NCBI GenBank assembly: GCA_937923145.1
Contig: CALAJT010000011.1
Span: 1-62,907 of the forward strand
Reading direction: 5' to 3'
Length of the DNA stretch: 62,907 bases
Source of the DNA: an uncultured Rubritalea sp.
GTDB taxonomy: Bacteria; Verrucomicrobiota; Verrucomicrobiia; Verrucomicrobiales; Akkermansiaceae
The position numbers and the translations under genes are program-made. Positions 45,550 to 54,958 of the stretch are shown here, piece by piece. The first letter of the stretch is position 1, and each line of letters starts with the position of its first letter. The notes below the pieces were generated by a model that worked only from the letters and a program-made list of their open reading frames with translations, did not search any database and had not been told where the DNA came from.

Positions 45550-46623
45550 AGTCTGCTCAAAAACTCCTCCACCTAGCAGGACGCCATTTTCATAGAAACC
45601 ACAGATCTGTCCTGGGGTAATTGCGCGTTGAGGGCGGACGAATTCTAGGAGCATTTTGCCGTCTTCTTGTGGAGTGACCATGACGGGTTCACTTTTGGCT
45701 CTGTATCTTGGCTGGGCTTCAATTTTACGTAGGATTTCTAGCTTTTTGTTGACCCATGATACGGTGCCAACGATACATTTCTCTGTGTAAAGTCCAGGTG
45801 TGTCTGATTCGTCGTAGCCTACGATGAGTTCGTTTCGGTCTGCGTTTTTACCTACTACGACATAAGCCATGCCATCTCTTGGAGATGCCACTCCGTGACC
45901 TTTTCTCTGTCCTAGAGTATATAAATGGAGTCCTTTGTGGCGTCCCATTCTCTTACCACTGATGTCTAGGATATTTCCCGGACGATCTGGGACGTAGTGG
46001 CGGAGGAAGTCACTCATCTTCACATTGCCGATGAAGCAGATGCCTTGACTGTCTTTTTTCTTGGCTGTGGGGAGTTCGAATCTTTCTGCTACTGCTCGCA
46101 CTTCTGGCTTCTGCATTTCTCCACATGGGAAGAGTGCATGCTTGGCTTGGTGCTGCTCCATGAGCGCTAAGAAGTAGCTCTGATCTTTATTAGTATCAGC
46201 TCCACGCAGGATGTCTGATGTTCCATCTGGACGATCTCGTTTTCTGGCGTAGTGACCAGTGGCTACGGCTTCGAATCCTTGTTCTAGGGCGTAGTCTAGG
46301 AACACGCCAAACTTCATTTCACGATTGCAGTAGACGTCTGGATTAGGAGTGATGCCGCTGCGGTAACCATCTAGTAGATAGTCTACGATTCTGGATTGGT
46401 ATTGATCTATGAGGTCTACTACTCTGAATTCAATTCCTAGTTTCTTCGCTACAGCATGGGCATCGTCTACGTCTTCTTGCCATGGGCAGTCTCCGGGGAC
46501 GTTGTCGGTATTGATCCAGTTTTTCATATAGGCGCCCACGACTTCGTGCCCCTGCTCTACCATGAGTGCAGCGGCTACGCTTGAGTCTACTCCTCCAGAA
46601 AGTCCTACTAGAATCTTTGCCAT
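45544..46623 (-). CDS. mnmA: tRNA-specific 2-thiouridylase MnmA
   Basis: It thiolates uridine 34 of Lys, Glu and Gln tRNAs. The PP-loop GLSGGVDSSVAAALM is at the N-terminus, the first catalytic cysteine is in NPDVYCNREMKFG, and the second is in DSQGICFIGN. 359 residues is typical. Sulfur probably comes through the cysteine desulfurase at 23313. Transcription converges on mgtE with a short overlap. Confidence 0.96.
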   Translation of the reverse strand: MAKILVGLSGGVDSSVAAALMVEQGHEVVGAYMKNWINTDNVPGDCPWQEDVDDAHAVAKKLGIEFRVVDLIDQYQSRIVDYLLDGYRSGITPNPDVYCNREMKFGVFLDYALEQGFEAVATGHYARKRDRPDGTSDILRGADTNKDQSYFLALMEQHQAKHALFPCGEMQKPEVRAVAERFELPTAKKKDSQGICFIGNVKMSDFLRHYVPDRPGNILDISGKRMGRHKGLHLYTLGQRKGHGVASPRDGMAYVVVGKNADRNELIVGYDESDTPGLYTEKCIVGTVSWVNKKLEILRKIEAQPRYRAKSEPVMVTPQEDGKMLLEFVRPQRAITPGQICGFYENGVLLGGGVFEQTL

Positions 46624-46718
46624 GCAGAGTTGATAATTCCGCTTAGCAGAATTACCAACCTTATTTTTAGATCAATTTAAATATCCCTTATAACAAAGGA
46701 TTTTTTCATACAGAATTA

Positions 46719-46799
46719 TGTAGAATTTCTACAGAGTAGATGAAGCAACTTTGAAACTATCAACCATTCTGTTAATTCTGCGAAATTTTGTTAATTCTG
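46719..46799. promoter_or_regulatory. Palindrome and direct repeats upstream of a membrane protein gene
   Basis: Between mnmA and the gene at 46899, TGTAGAATTTCTACA (46719-46733) is a perfect palindrome with a central base. Further on, TGTTAATTCTG occurs twice (46770-46780 and 46789-46799), 19 bases apart, about two helical turns. These are operator-like, though no regulator is known. The region also includes the promoter of both divergent genes. Confidence 0.35.
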
Positions 46800-46898
46800 T
46801 CTAGCGCCGCAGGCATGTGTAAGAAAACGCGTCTGTTAATCTAAAAGTGTAGACGAAACTTCTTGATTCCCTGCGCTATTTAGCCCTAAAAGTCCGCC

Positions 46899-47750
46899 AT
46901 GTCAGATACCGAGAACATTGCCACTGAGGAGCAAGACGAAGCGAAAACAGCCCCTAACCATATAGCAGGTTGTTCTATATTCATCGTGATTCTACTTACC
47001 GTTATCTTTGTGATTAGCATGACTTTCTGGACTTATTTTGACTACAAGAAAGCTGTCGTAAGTATTACACAGGCAGATGAAATTAACACTCAGGTCGCTA
47101 ATATAGAAGATACAAGCCTAACAACAGCGCTAGAAGAAAAATTTGCCAAATTCAGTGCTCTCGTTATAGACAAAAAGCCAGCACAGATGGAGCTCAGCAT
47201 TGATGAGATCAACTTAGCTATCACACATTTCGAGAAGCTTAAGGTTTTCAGTGGTGATTTATTTGTCACTGAACTCATTACTAGCAATAAACATGAGCAT
47301 GATTTGATCGTAACTCGGGCTAGTTTGAAGATGAGACCAGGATTTGATGCTGATCGATACATGAATGGGGTGATCAAATTCAGACCAGAAGTAGCAGAAG
47401 GGTCTATTTTCCCTATTATCGAAGAAGCGGAGCCTGATACGGGTAATCCTGTCCCCAAAAAGATGATGCGGGCGCTCTCTACGCTGATGTTCACTGAGTA
47501 TCGTAATGACGAGTCGATCAAAGATGTCTTCCACAAAATAAATACCGCCCATGTGATCGATAATAAGTTAGTAATCACAAGCGACCCTGAGAATATCACT
47601 GTAGCTATCATTGACCGTGAGATCACTGACGATCGTGAGAATGAGGTATATCAGTTAATCGGTATCTTTTCTTTCATCTTCATCACTACCATTGCATTTG
47701 CGATCTGGTATAGAAGTTTTAGAAAAAAGCAGAAACAGCAGCAAGGTTAG
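46899..47750 (+). CDS. Two-helix membrane protein of unknown function
   Basis: 283 residues: an N-terminal acidic tail, a membrane helix at ~30-48 (CSIFIVILLTVIFVISMTFW), a soluble extracytoplasmic domain (~50-250), and a second helix at ~250-272 before a basic end (YRSFRKKQKQQQG). No family is recognised. It converges on the protease gene with a four-base overlap. Confidence 0.7.
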   Translation: MSDTENIATEEQDEAKTAPNHIAGCSIFIVILLTVIFVISMTFWTYFDYKKAVVSITQADEINTQVANIEDTSLTTALEEKFAKFSALVIDKKPAQMELSIDEINLAITHFEKLKVFSGDLFVTELITSNKHEHDLIVTRASLKMRPGFDADRYMNGVIKFRPEVAEGSIFPIIEEAEPDTGNPVPKKMMRALSTLMFTEYRNDESIKDVFHKINTAHVIDNKLVITSDPENITVAIIDREITDDRENEVYQLIGIFSFIFITTIAFAIWYRSFRKKQKQQQG

Positions 47751-49330
47751 TCACGCTCTGTTAGGTATTCTTTGTAGAAGTTCCCTATCAGTTCCTCAGG
47801 AAGTATTAGTCCCAATGTCCTAGAGAACCTTGCTATGTGGATTCCTATGAAATTTCCTTTTAAGTCGAAAACAGGGGTTCCTGCATCAGCCGCAAATAAT
47901 GGTAATGCGTGGCGAATAGATAAAGGGTAAGGACTGCGGCGTTTCGAGATGAGTTGTTTATTCTCTATCGGACCTATTGATCGATTAATTCTCACCTCTC
48001 GGCTTCTGTCAGTGGCTATATTCCAGACTGGTCTAGAATAGCGATCAGGCGCCATGAGAGCCTGTCCTGTGATGACAGTAGATTTGGAAAATTGTATCGT
48101 CTCAGGAGCATTTAAACCCTCTATTTTTAACAAAATCAAATCTAGATGCTTTGATTTTCTCACTACATTCTGCTCGCTGATTGATAATCTTTTATCATTC
48201 AACATCAAATAAGTAGAATCTAACTGACTAAAGATACTAGCCTTTACTAATAGTAGATTTTCTTCCAGTGCTACGGCTTTAATTTCTCTACTGGGTTGCT
48301 GTTCGCCTGTAGACTCTGAATTAGTTTTATTAACTCCCTTAATCTTGTAGGTATAAAAATGTAACGGTTTTTGTTTAGGTAATAGTTTTATGATCGAGGG
48401 ATCATCTAGTCCTAAAACTACCTCTTGTCCATTTGCCAAAGCGATAGAATCTACTGCAGACAAGTTCACTAGATCATTAGCATCTAATACTGATCTTCCT
48501 TCTTCGTTAATGTGTTTACGAATGAAATCTACAGTTTTGTAATGATTCATTTTAGCCCTACGCATGATTTCAGCCTGAACTTCTACTAGTATTTCTTGAG
48601 AGAAATCAGCCCTCAGGTAAGAGCCATTCATGGGCGCATTTTTAGCATCTCCTAGGATTTCTTTCTGGCTGAGTTTTTCAGCATCCTTATAGAACTGATC
48701 TATGGTGCCAAAGATATTAAACCCTATATGCTCAGCGGCACTACTGTTGATTCCAACTAGCTCACCATCAAGATTAAATAATGGTCCTCCTGAGTCTCCA
48801 GGTTGAATATTGAGATCTGAGAAGATGTAGAGTGGTTTTGCCTCTAGCATTTTGATACTTAATACTCTTCCTAATCTAAGCTGAGCAGGTCTACCTGCTA
48901 TAGCTCCAGACGGGTGAGCATAGGTGAAAATATACTCACCTAAATTCGACGCGGTTTTAGCCAGACGACATACTGGCAATGGACTATTTCTAGGGTTATC
49001 TATCAATAACAACCCTAGATCTGTCTCTAAATTATAGCCTAGTTTGGTGGCTAGATAATTAGTTCCATCTTCAAGAGTGATCGTAATTTTCACATCTTCG
49101 CCAATACGCTCTAGAACATGAGCGGCTGTTAGGACTAGTCCATTCTGAGAAATGATCACGCCACTAGCTGAGCCATCACAGCTGATCGCGACACAGGATC
49201 TTTTGACTTTCTTGTAAGAGGTTCTTAGTTGCTTAGAAAGCTGCTCAGGACTTTTGGCTGCACCCTCTCTGGCTATCGCAATTGGGCTAGCCATTAAGAA
49301 TATCAGACCTAAGCAAAAAGTAATATGCAT
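47747..49330 (-). CDS. Exported trypsin-like (HtrA/S1C-like) protease with second, inactive protease-like half
   Basis: A signal peptide (to ~AIA, residue 20) is followed by a trypsin-like domain with a complete triad: H71 (VLTAAHVL), D104 (LETDLGLLLI) and S180 (IQPGDSGGPLF). No PDZ domain is seen. The second half (~345-527) repeats the fold: LLLVKASIFSQL, SKHLDLILLKIEG and LFAADAGTPVFDLKGNFIGI align to the first-half motifs, but the His position is Ser, and the Ser of GDSGGP is Ala (ADAGTP), with only Asp kept. The second half is therefore probably a pseudo-protease with a scaffold or substrate-binding role. Confidence 0.82.
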   Translation of the reverse strand: MHITFCLGLIFLMASPIAIAREGAAKSPEQLSKQLRTSYKKVKRSCVAISCDGSASGVIISQNGLVLTAAHVLERIGEDVKITITLEDGTNYLATKLGYNLETDLGLLLIDNPRNSPLPVCRLAKTASNLGEYIFTYAHPSGAIAGRPAQLRLGRVLSIKMLEAKPLYIFSDLNIQPGDSGGPLFNLDGELVGINSSAAEHIGFNIFGTIDQFYKDAEKLSQKEILGDAKNAPMNGSYLRADFSQEILVEVQAEIMRRAKMNHYKTVDFIRKHINEEGRSVLDANDLVNLSAVDSIALANGQEVVLGLDDPSIIKLLPKQKPLHFYTYKIKGVNKTNSESTGEQQPSREIKAVALEENLLLVKASIFSQLDSTYLMLNDKRLSISEQNVVRKSKHLDLILLKIEGLNAPETIQFSKSTVITGQALMAPDRYSRPVWNIATDRSREVRINRSIGPIENKQLISKRRSPYPLSIRHALPLFAADAGTPVFDLKGNFIGIHIARFSRTLGLILPEELIGNFYKEYLTERD

Positions 49331-49401
49331 ACTACTTTCTATTCTTTAATTCACCATCCTACAAGCTCCATTGCTAGTCGTCCACAGGGTTGTACATGAG
49401 G

Positions 49402-50574
49402 TTAGCTCAATACTGCACCTATGACTGCTCCGGTTATCACCACTATCCACACTGGGATTTTCTTATTTAATAATACGCCCATGAAAGCTATGGCCAACAC
49501 TATATCTATCCAATTCGTAAGCGCTCCTTGACGGATGATGTGGACGAGTGCTGCGATGAGAAGACCTACCACAGCGGCATTTGCACCTTTCAATCCACCT
49601 CTGACCTTTTGGTTATTTTTAAAAGTATTCCAAAGTGGCATCCCGAGCGCTAAGAGAATCATTCCTGGAAGGAAGATACAGATCACAGCAACGAAACCAC
49701 CTAGCCAAGCATTACCAAATAGCGGCAGTTGTGCACCTAGATAAGCAGATAACGTAAACATAGGTCCAGGGACGGCTTGTGCAGCACCGTAACCTGCTAA
49801 GAATTCGGATTGCCCCATGAGTCCTCTGCCAACAGTTTCAGCTTCTAACAATGGTAGAACTACATGACCGCCACCAAATACTAATGAACCAGTTTTAATA
49901 AGACCTCGACACATTAGAGTGTCACTCCCCTGAACTTGGACGAGACTCATAGTGACAATCGCCACTACAAATAGAGCTAAGCCAATCACTGAGTATAGAG
50001 GAAATTTCTTCACTTCTTTCGGTGTGTCTTCATCTATAGATTTCTCTTCAGAAAACAGTATCGCTCCTACAACTCCAAAACAAATGATCAGTAATGGTTG
50101 CAACCAACCAACAGGGAAAATAATAAGTGTCGCTGCTACTAATAAAGCTATTAGTAGAGTTTTCATATCAGGACAAAGACTCTTGCCCATACCGTGAATA
50201 GCGATCGCTACTACTGCCACAGCGACTACTTTCAGACCATGGATCCACCCACTTCCGACCCAGCCATTTAGCGTCTCCAAATTGCTAGCCAGTAAAATCA
50301 ACATGACCGCAGACGGCAGAGTGAATCCCAGCCATGCTCCTAGACCTCCTAGCCAGCCGGCGCGGTGATGACCTATAGCTGCCCCCAGCTGACTACTACC
50401 TGGTCCGGGCATGAATTGACAGATTGCTAGAAGTTCTGCATATTTCTCATCACTCAGCCATTTCAGCCTGTCCACGTAAGCTTCTCTGAAGTAGCCTAAA
50501 TGCGCAACAGGTCCACCGAACGAAGTGAATCCGAGACGGAGTGCAACGAGAAAACATTCTATAAAGTTCATCAC
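49402..50574 (-). CDS. chrA: Chromate transporter ChrA family
   Basis: A membrane protein of 390 residues with two homologous halves (~1-185 and ~200-390), the two-domain form of ChrA. FGGPVAHLGYFREAYVDRLK and CQFMPGPGSSQLGAAIGHHR open the first half; KTGSLVFGGGHVVLPLLEAE and the AVPGPMFTLSAYLG stretch mark the second. It exports chromate in characterised members. It is divergent from nadD, with only 21 bases between their start codons. Confidence 0.92.
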   Translation of the reverse strand: MMNFIECFLVALRLGFTSFGGPVAHLGYFREAYVDRLKWLSDEKYAELLAICQFMPGPGSSQLGAAIGHHRAGWLGGLGAWLGFTLPSAVMLILLASNLETLNGWVGSGWIHGLKVVAVAVVAIAIHGMGKSLCPDMKTLLIALLVAATLIIFPVGWLQPLLIICFGVVGAILFSEEKSIDEDTPKEVKKFPLYSVIGLALFVVAIVTMSLVQVQGSDTLMCRGLIKTGSLVFGGGHVVLPLLEAETVGRGLMGQSEFLAGYGAAQAVPGPMFTLSAYLGAQLPLFGNAWLGGFVAVICIFLPGMILLALGMPLWNTFKNNQKVRGGLKGANAAVVGLLIAALVHIIRQGALTNWIDIVLAIAFMGVLLNKKIPVWIVVITGAVIGAVLS

Positions 50575-50595
50575 TATTTCCTAAATCATCTCACC

Positions 50596-51186
50596 ATGAA
50601 TACAACGCAAAAATTGTTACAAAAAGTTTGCTTAATAGGAGGCACATTTGACCCGATTCATCTTGGCCACACCTACATAGCTTCTAAATGTCAGCGTGAG
50701 CTCGGGATGGATAAAGTCATCTTCCTACCATGCCGACAATCTCCGCATAAGCTAACCAAACAAAATGCGCCAGATCACCACCGGCTCAAAATGTGTGAGT
50801 TAGCAATAGCAGATCTCCCCTGGGCAGAGGTGGACGACTATGACCTAATGGCGCCCACTCCATCCTACTCATGGCGCACTGCTGAGATATTTCAAGAACG
50901 CTACCCAGATGCACAGATTTATTGGCTAATGGGTACAGATCAATGGGAAGTGATTAACAAGTGGGCCAGAGCAGATCACCTCGCTAGTATCGCCAAATTC
51001 ATCGTCGTTTCCAGAGGAGAAGATCCTACAGCAGTCGATGGGTTCAGTTGTATACCACTCAGTGGAGCTCATACTGCATCAGCCACTGCTATAAGAAACG
51101 CCCCAAAACCAGCTATTTCTCAGGCACATCTTCATACTAGAGTATATAAATACATAAGGGAAAATAAGCTCTATTCTGGAAAGTAA
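50596..51186 (+). CDS. nadD: Nicotinate-nucleotide adenylyltransferase
   Basis: NadD makes deamido-NAD from nicotinate mononucleotide, the substrate of NadE. The ATP-binding GGTFDPIHLGHTYIA is at residue ~17, and ASATAIRNA near the end is the ISxTxxR-type motif. The frame opens 96 bases upstream at 50500, inside chrA, but ATG 50596 (MNTTQKLLQKVCLIGG) fits the family. 196 residues is typical. Confidence 0.95.
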   Translation: MNTTQKLLQKVCLIGGTFDPIHLGHTYIASKCQRELGMDKVIFLPCRQSPHKLTKQNAPDHHRLKMCELAIADLPWAEVDDYDLMAPTPSYSWRTAEIFQERYPDAQIYWLMGTDQWEVINKWARADHLASIAKFIVVSRGEDPTAVDGFSCIPLSGAHTASATAIRNAPKPAISQAHLHTRVYKYIRENKLYSGK

Positions 51187-51266
51187 ACTTGCCGAAGTAT
51201 CATTAGTAGCTTAGTAGTTAGGGAATAACATTTTCATTACCCTTTTTTCATTATCCTCTTTTACCC

Positions 51267-52169
51267 ATGATTAAAAAAACTACTCTATTTATAGGATTAC
51301 TCAGCTCCAGCCTTGTCGGCCAAGCTCAGGAAATTGAAGAACAACTTCAAAAACCAGAAGTTCAGCTTACTAAGAATCAAGCAAAAGCCGCTAAGCTAAA
51401 CGAAGAATTTAGTAATTTAGCAAAAAAAGATCGTATTAAATATCTACAATTTAGAGCAGAAGCTCACCGTCTTTTTTCCAAGAAAAGAACTTTCGAAGCG
51501 CTAGTCTACATCTATGACATGCGCATGATCTTCAAAAAAGATCCTGCTGTTCTAAATCTTCTTGGCGCAATTAACGTCGAGTTCAGAGACTTCAAACTAG
51601 CTCGAAGTGTTTTTAAAGAAGCCATTTCACTCTCAGGAGAAGATCCGAAACTTCTATTCAACATGGCTGAACTAGCGTTTTGTGATAACGACTGGAAAAC
51701 TTGTCTTAAAGAAATGGATTACATCATTAAGACTCTCCGTGATGATGAAAAAAAGAATAATGAAGCAGCTATTGCCGCTGGTTTTGAGCCCAGTAAAACA
51801 ACATATACCGATTCTGATTTTGTAAGAATAATGATCTTCAAGCAAATGCTATGTCACCTAGCCTTAGCACAAGCCGACCAACTATCTGAAGTAGAACGTA
51901 ATGCTCACCTAGATGAGGCGATCAAGAATGCGGGTCGGTTTGACTTCATGATCGATTCTCCTTATCACTATTATGCACAAGCTGCTCTGGCTTATTATAG
52001 AGAAGATAAAACAGAAGCTGCTATCTGGATAAAAAGTGCCAAAAAAGTATTTGCTAACAATCAGGGGATTACTACATCCTGGGACGACACACTCGTAGAG
52101 TTTGGCTATATAGAATCACATTACGGAAAACATTTTAAAGCCAAGCCTCTCGTCGAAGAAGCTGAGTAA
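51267..52169 (+). CDS. Exported TPR-like protein
   Basis: A 300-residue protein with a signal peptide ending GQA before QE. Helical hairpins with TPR spacing occur near 95-130 (PAVLNLLGAINVEFRDFKLA, ARSVFKEAISLSGEDPKLLF) and around 130-165. The C-terminal half has further hairpins, such as YHYYAQAALAYYREDKTEAA. The partner is unknown. It converges on uvrB with a three-base gap. Confidence 0.7.
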   Translation: MIKKTTLFIGLLSSSLVGQAQEIEEQLQKPEVQLTKNQAKAAKLNEEFSNLAKKDRIKYLQFRAEAHRLFSKKRTFEALVYIYDMRMIFKKDPAVLNLLGAINVEFRDFKLARSVFKEAISLSGEDPKLLFNMAELAFCDNDWKTCLKEMDYIIKTLRDDEKKNNEAAIAAGFEPSKTTYTDSDFVRIMIFKQMLCHLALAQADQLSEVERNAHLDEAIKNAGRFDFMIDSPYHYYAQAALAYYREDKTEAAIWIKSAKKVFANNQGITTSWDDTLVEFGYIESHYGKHFKAKPLVEEAE

Positions 52170-52172
52170 GCT

Positions 52173-54350
52173 TCAAAGATTTCTATAATCTACTTTCTTT
52201 TTCTTAACTTTAGCAGGAGTCGCTTTTTCAGCGAGTCCTGCTTTTTCTTTGAGTGCCGATATCTGATCTCTTAGATGTCCTGCTCTCTCGAATTCTAGCT
52301 TTCCTGCAGCTTCTCTCATGTCGAGCTCTAGCTCCGCTAGAACTTCCATGGTATTGAATGCTTCTTCGCTTTCAGCTACCATTGATTGATTTACTTGCTG
52401 GGCTGTATTTTTCATGCCTTCATCAGAACTAAGGCTCTTCTGGATCGCTCGTATAACACTCTTCGGAGTGATTCCATGCTTCTCGTTGTATTCGATCTGA
52501 CGTGCTCTTCTGTATTCTGTTATATCTAAGAGTTCTCTAATACTGTCTGTAATTTTATCGCAGAAGAGCACACATTCACCTTTTTCATGTCTTGCTGCAC
52601 GTCCAGCTGTCTGCACAAGGCTCGTCTCATTTCTAAGAAAACCCTCATTGTCTGCATCTAAAATACAAACTAATGACACCTCTGGAAGGTCGAGCCCTTC
52701 CCTGAGTAGGTTTATCCCTACTAAGATGTCAAATTCAGCAGCTCTTAACTGACGCAGGATTTCCACACGTTCAATAGCATCAATATCAGAGTGGATGTAG
52801 CGAACCTTCAGCCCCACACCTAACAGATACTCACTGAGTTGCTCTGCCGTTTTTTTAGTGAGTGTAGTTACTAGCACACGTTCATTTTTCTCTACTCTAT
52901 CTTTGCAAAGCTCAATAGTTGCATCGATCTGACCTTTCAACGGCTTCATGGTTAGAATAGGATCTAGTAATCCTGTCGGACGAATGATCTGCTCTACGAT
53001 CAATGTAGAACCACGGGAATCCACATCGAATTCATCTAATGGCTGAATCGACTCACTCGGCTTCACCTTCTCCTTTAGCAAGCGTATCGCCATATTTGCG
53101 CTCATTTCCCCTTTCACCCACGGTATATACTTCTTATTATCTGGACGACAATTCGTAAGTTCGAATGGTCCTGGAGTAGCAGAAACATAGACACGTTGTT
53201 GAGTCATCTGCATGTATTCTTCAAATCGCAAAGGTCGGTTATCCAGTGCACTTGGCAATCTAAACCCATGCTCCACTAGCGTAGACTTACGGCTTTTATC
53301 ACCTTCATACATACCACCCACTTGTGGAATAGTTGCATGACTTTCATCTGCTAAAAGTAAGTAATCATCAGGAAAGAAATCTAACAGAGTATAGGGACGT
53401 GCTCCTGGTGCTCGTCCTGTCACGTGTCTGGAATAGTTCTCTATACCTTGACAAAATCCCATTTCCTGCATCATTTCGATGTCATACTCAGTCCGCATTC
53501 TGATACGCTGAGCCTCTATTAGCTTACCTTGGCTCTCAAACTCAGCCACACGCTTTTTCATCTCTTGACGTATCGTTACGATCGCCTTCTTCATTTTCTG
53601 CGGGTCAGTCACGAATTGTTTAGCAGGTAGAAATAGATACTTATCCATTTCTCCACGCTTCTTACCAGTGAAGCTATCGATCTCCGAAATCCTATCAATT
53701 TCATCTCCAAAGAACTCCACCCGAATAGCAGTCTCTTCCAAGTTCGCAGGTCTAATCTCGACCACGTCACCACGCACCCTAAATTTCCCTCTACCAAACT
53801 CAATATCATTTCGCTCAAATAACAGATTTACCAATTCTTCCAGAAATTGATCACGGCTCATTTCATCACCGACCTTGAGAGGCAACATCATATTCGCATA
53901 ATCCTCCGGAGATCCCAAACCATAAATACAGCTCACACTAGCGATGACAATCACATCCTTCCGCGATATCAAACTACCCATCGTGCTCAGACGCATCCGC
54001 TCGATCTCCTCATTGATCGCACTATCTTTCTCGATAAAAGTATCCGTCCTAGGAATGTATGCTTCAGGTTGGAAGTAATCGAAATAGCTCACGAAATACT
54101 CGACCGCATTATTCGGAAAGAAATTCTTAAACTCAGAATACAGCTGAGCCGCCAATGTCTTATTATGACTCATTATAAGCGTAGGTTTGCCCATTCCCTG
54201 AATCAAATTCGCCATCGTAAACGTCTTACCAGAACCAGTCACCCCCCACAGTGCCTGATGACGATTACCAGCATTCAGCGACTTCATCAATTTATCAATC
54301 GCCTGCTGCTGATCTCCCTGTGGTGTGTAATCGCTCTGTAAATCAAACAT
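52173..54350 (-). CDS. uvrB: Excinuclease ABC subunit UvrB
   Basis: DNA damage recognition helicase of nucleotide excision repair. Walker A is in ALWGVTGSGKTFTMANLI; the DEAD-type box is LLLADESHATIPQVGGMY; the beta-hairpin YFDYFQPEAYIPRTD is conserved; and a C-terminal UVR motif (residues ~670-705) contacts UvrC. 725 residues is slightly longer than the E. coli enzyme, with a lysine-rich tail. Confidence 0.97.
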   Translation of the reverse strand: MFDLQSDYTPQGDQQQAIDKLMKSLNAGNRHQALWGVTGSGKTFTMANLIQGMGKPTLIMSHNKTLAAQLYSEFKNFFPNNAVEYFVSYFDYFQPEAYIPRTDTFIEKDSAINEEIERMRLSTMGSLISRKDVIVIASVSCIYGLGSPEDYANMMLPLKVGDEMSRDQFLEELVNLLFERNDIEFGRGKFRVRGDVVEIRPANLEETAIRVEFFGDEIDRISEIDSFTGKKRGEMDKYLFLPAKQFVTDPQKMKKAIVTIRQEMKKRVAEFESQGKLIEAQRIRMRTEYDIEMMQEMGFCQGIENYSRHVTGRAPGARPYTLLDFFPDDYLLLADESHATIPQVGGMYEGDKSRKSTLVEHGFRLPSALDNRPLRFEEYMQMTQQRVYVSATPGPFELTNCRPDNKKYIPWVKGEMSANMAIRLLKEKVKPSESIQPLDEFDVDSRGSTLIVEQIIRPTGLLDPILTMKPLKGQIDATIELCKDRVEKNERVLVTTLTKKTAEQLSEYLLGVGLKVRYIHSDIDAIERVEILRQLRAAEFDILVGINLLREGLDLPEVSLVCILDADNEGFLRNETSLVQTAGRAARHEKGECVLFCDKITDSIRELLDITEYRRARQIEYNEKHGITPKSVIRAIQKSLSSDEGMKNTAQQVNQSMVAESEEAFNTMEVLAELELDMREAAGKLEFERAGHLRDQISALKEKAGLAEKATPAKVKKKKVDYRNL

Positions 54351-54413
54351 TGTGCTGTTAATGTAAGTGCATGTTAGGAAATGAAAAACAAAAATTAGAA
54401 ATTCTTATCCTGT

Positions 54414-54441
54414 TTGACAAATAACATAAGTTATATATCAC
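54414..54441 (+). promoter_or_regulatory. Candidate promoter of the antitoxin-doc locus
   Basis: A perfect TTGACA (54414-54419) is followed after 16 bases by TATCAC (54436-54441), four of six matches to the -10. Transcription would start near 54448, directly before the antitoxin remnant. Confidence 0.45.
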
Positions 54442-54452
54442 AATCGAACTAA

Positions 54453-54569
54453 ATTGAGGATTCTTCAGTAAGAATCACAGCGTCAAACCCAGCTTTTAAA
54501 GATATGATACATATTGTCGATCAAGGAATGAAGCAGTATCACAACACACTTACTGAACTTGCTAAGTAA
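54453..54569 (+). pseudogene. C-terminal remnant of an AbrB/MazE-type antitoxin
   Basis: The frame is open from 54453, just after a stop at 54450-54452, for 38 codons to a TAA at 54567-54569. It reads VRITASNPAFKDMIHIVDQG and ends MKQYHNTLTELAK. This matches, from memory, the tail of AbrB/MazE-family antitoxins that pair with Doc (the pattern RxTxxxPxF, then an M-x-Y-x-x-L-x-x-LAK end). The N-terminal DNA-binding swapped-hairpin domain, about 45 residues, is missing and not found in other frames upstream, where a promoter-like sequence lies instead. The stop overlaps the doc start (TAATG), the usual operon arrangement. Confidence 0.6.
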
Positions 54570-54913
54570 TGGAACCGAATTGGATTCCTAAAAACCTGGT
54601 TTTTGCTTTGCACAATAAACTTCTACACAGGTATGGAGGGTCAAATGGAGTCCGCGATGAAGGATTGTTAGAATCAGCATTATCAAGACCAGAGCGGTTG
54701 TACCATTATGAGGAAGCCTGCCTATATGCTATAGCTGCATCCTATTGCTTCAGAATTGTAAAAAATCATCCATTTATAGATGGTAATAAACGAACGGGTT
54801 TTATGGCTGCTTTTACCTTCTTAGGCGTAAATGGACACCACCTCATTGCAACCGAAGCTGATGCACTCATACAGAACGTTGGCTTAGCTTCTAGTGCTAT
54901 TACTGAACAGTAA
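54569..54913 (+). CDS. doc: Doc-family (Fic fold) death-on-curing toxin, probably shortened by a nonsense codon
   Basis: Doc toxins phosphorylate elongation factor Tu. The Fic motif HPFIDGNKRTG (residues 67-77) is intact, and the N-terminus (PNWIPKNLVFALHNKLLHRYGG) is normal. The frame stops at residue 114 after AITEQ, but reading through the TAA at 54911-54913 gives YADWLSTSCKQK and a second stop at 54950. That tail matches the usual Doc C-terminus (xxEQEYADWL-like), so TAA probably replaced GAA. The full product would be 127 residues, the usual size. The partner antitoxin is headless, so the locus appears to be decaying. Confidence 0.75.
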   Translation: MEPNWIPKNLVFALHNKLLHRYGGSNGVRDEGLLESALSRPERLYHYEEACLYAIAASYCFRIVKNHPFIDGNKRTGFMAAFTFLGVNGHHLIATEADALIQNVGLASSAITEQ

Positions 54914-54958
54914 TACGCAGACTGGCTCTCTACATCCTGCAAGCAAAAATAATCATCA

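Noticed and set aside
50500-50595. N-terminal extension of nadD into chrA
   Set aside because: The extension is not in NadD proteins and overlaps the divergent chrA start region. ATG 50596 is correct.
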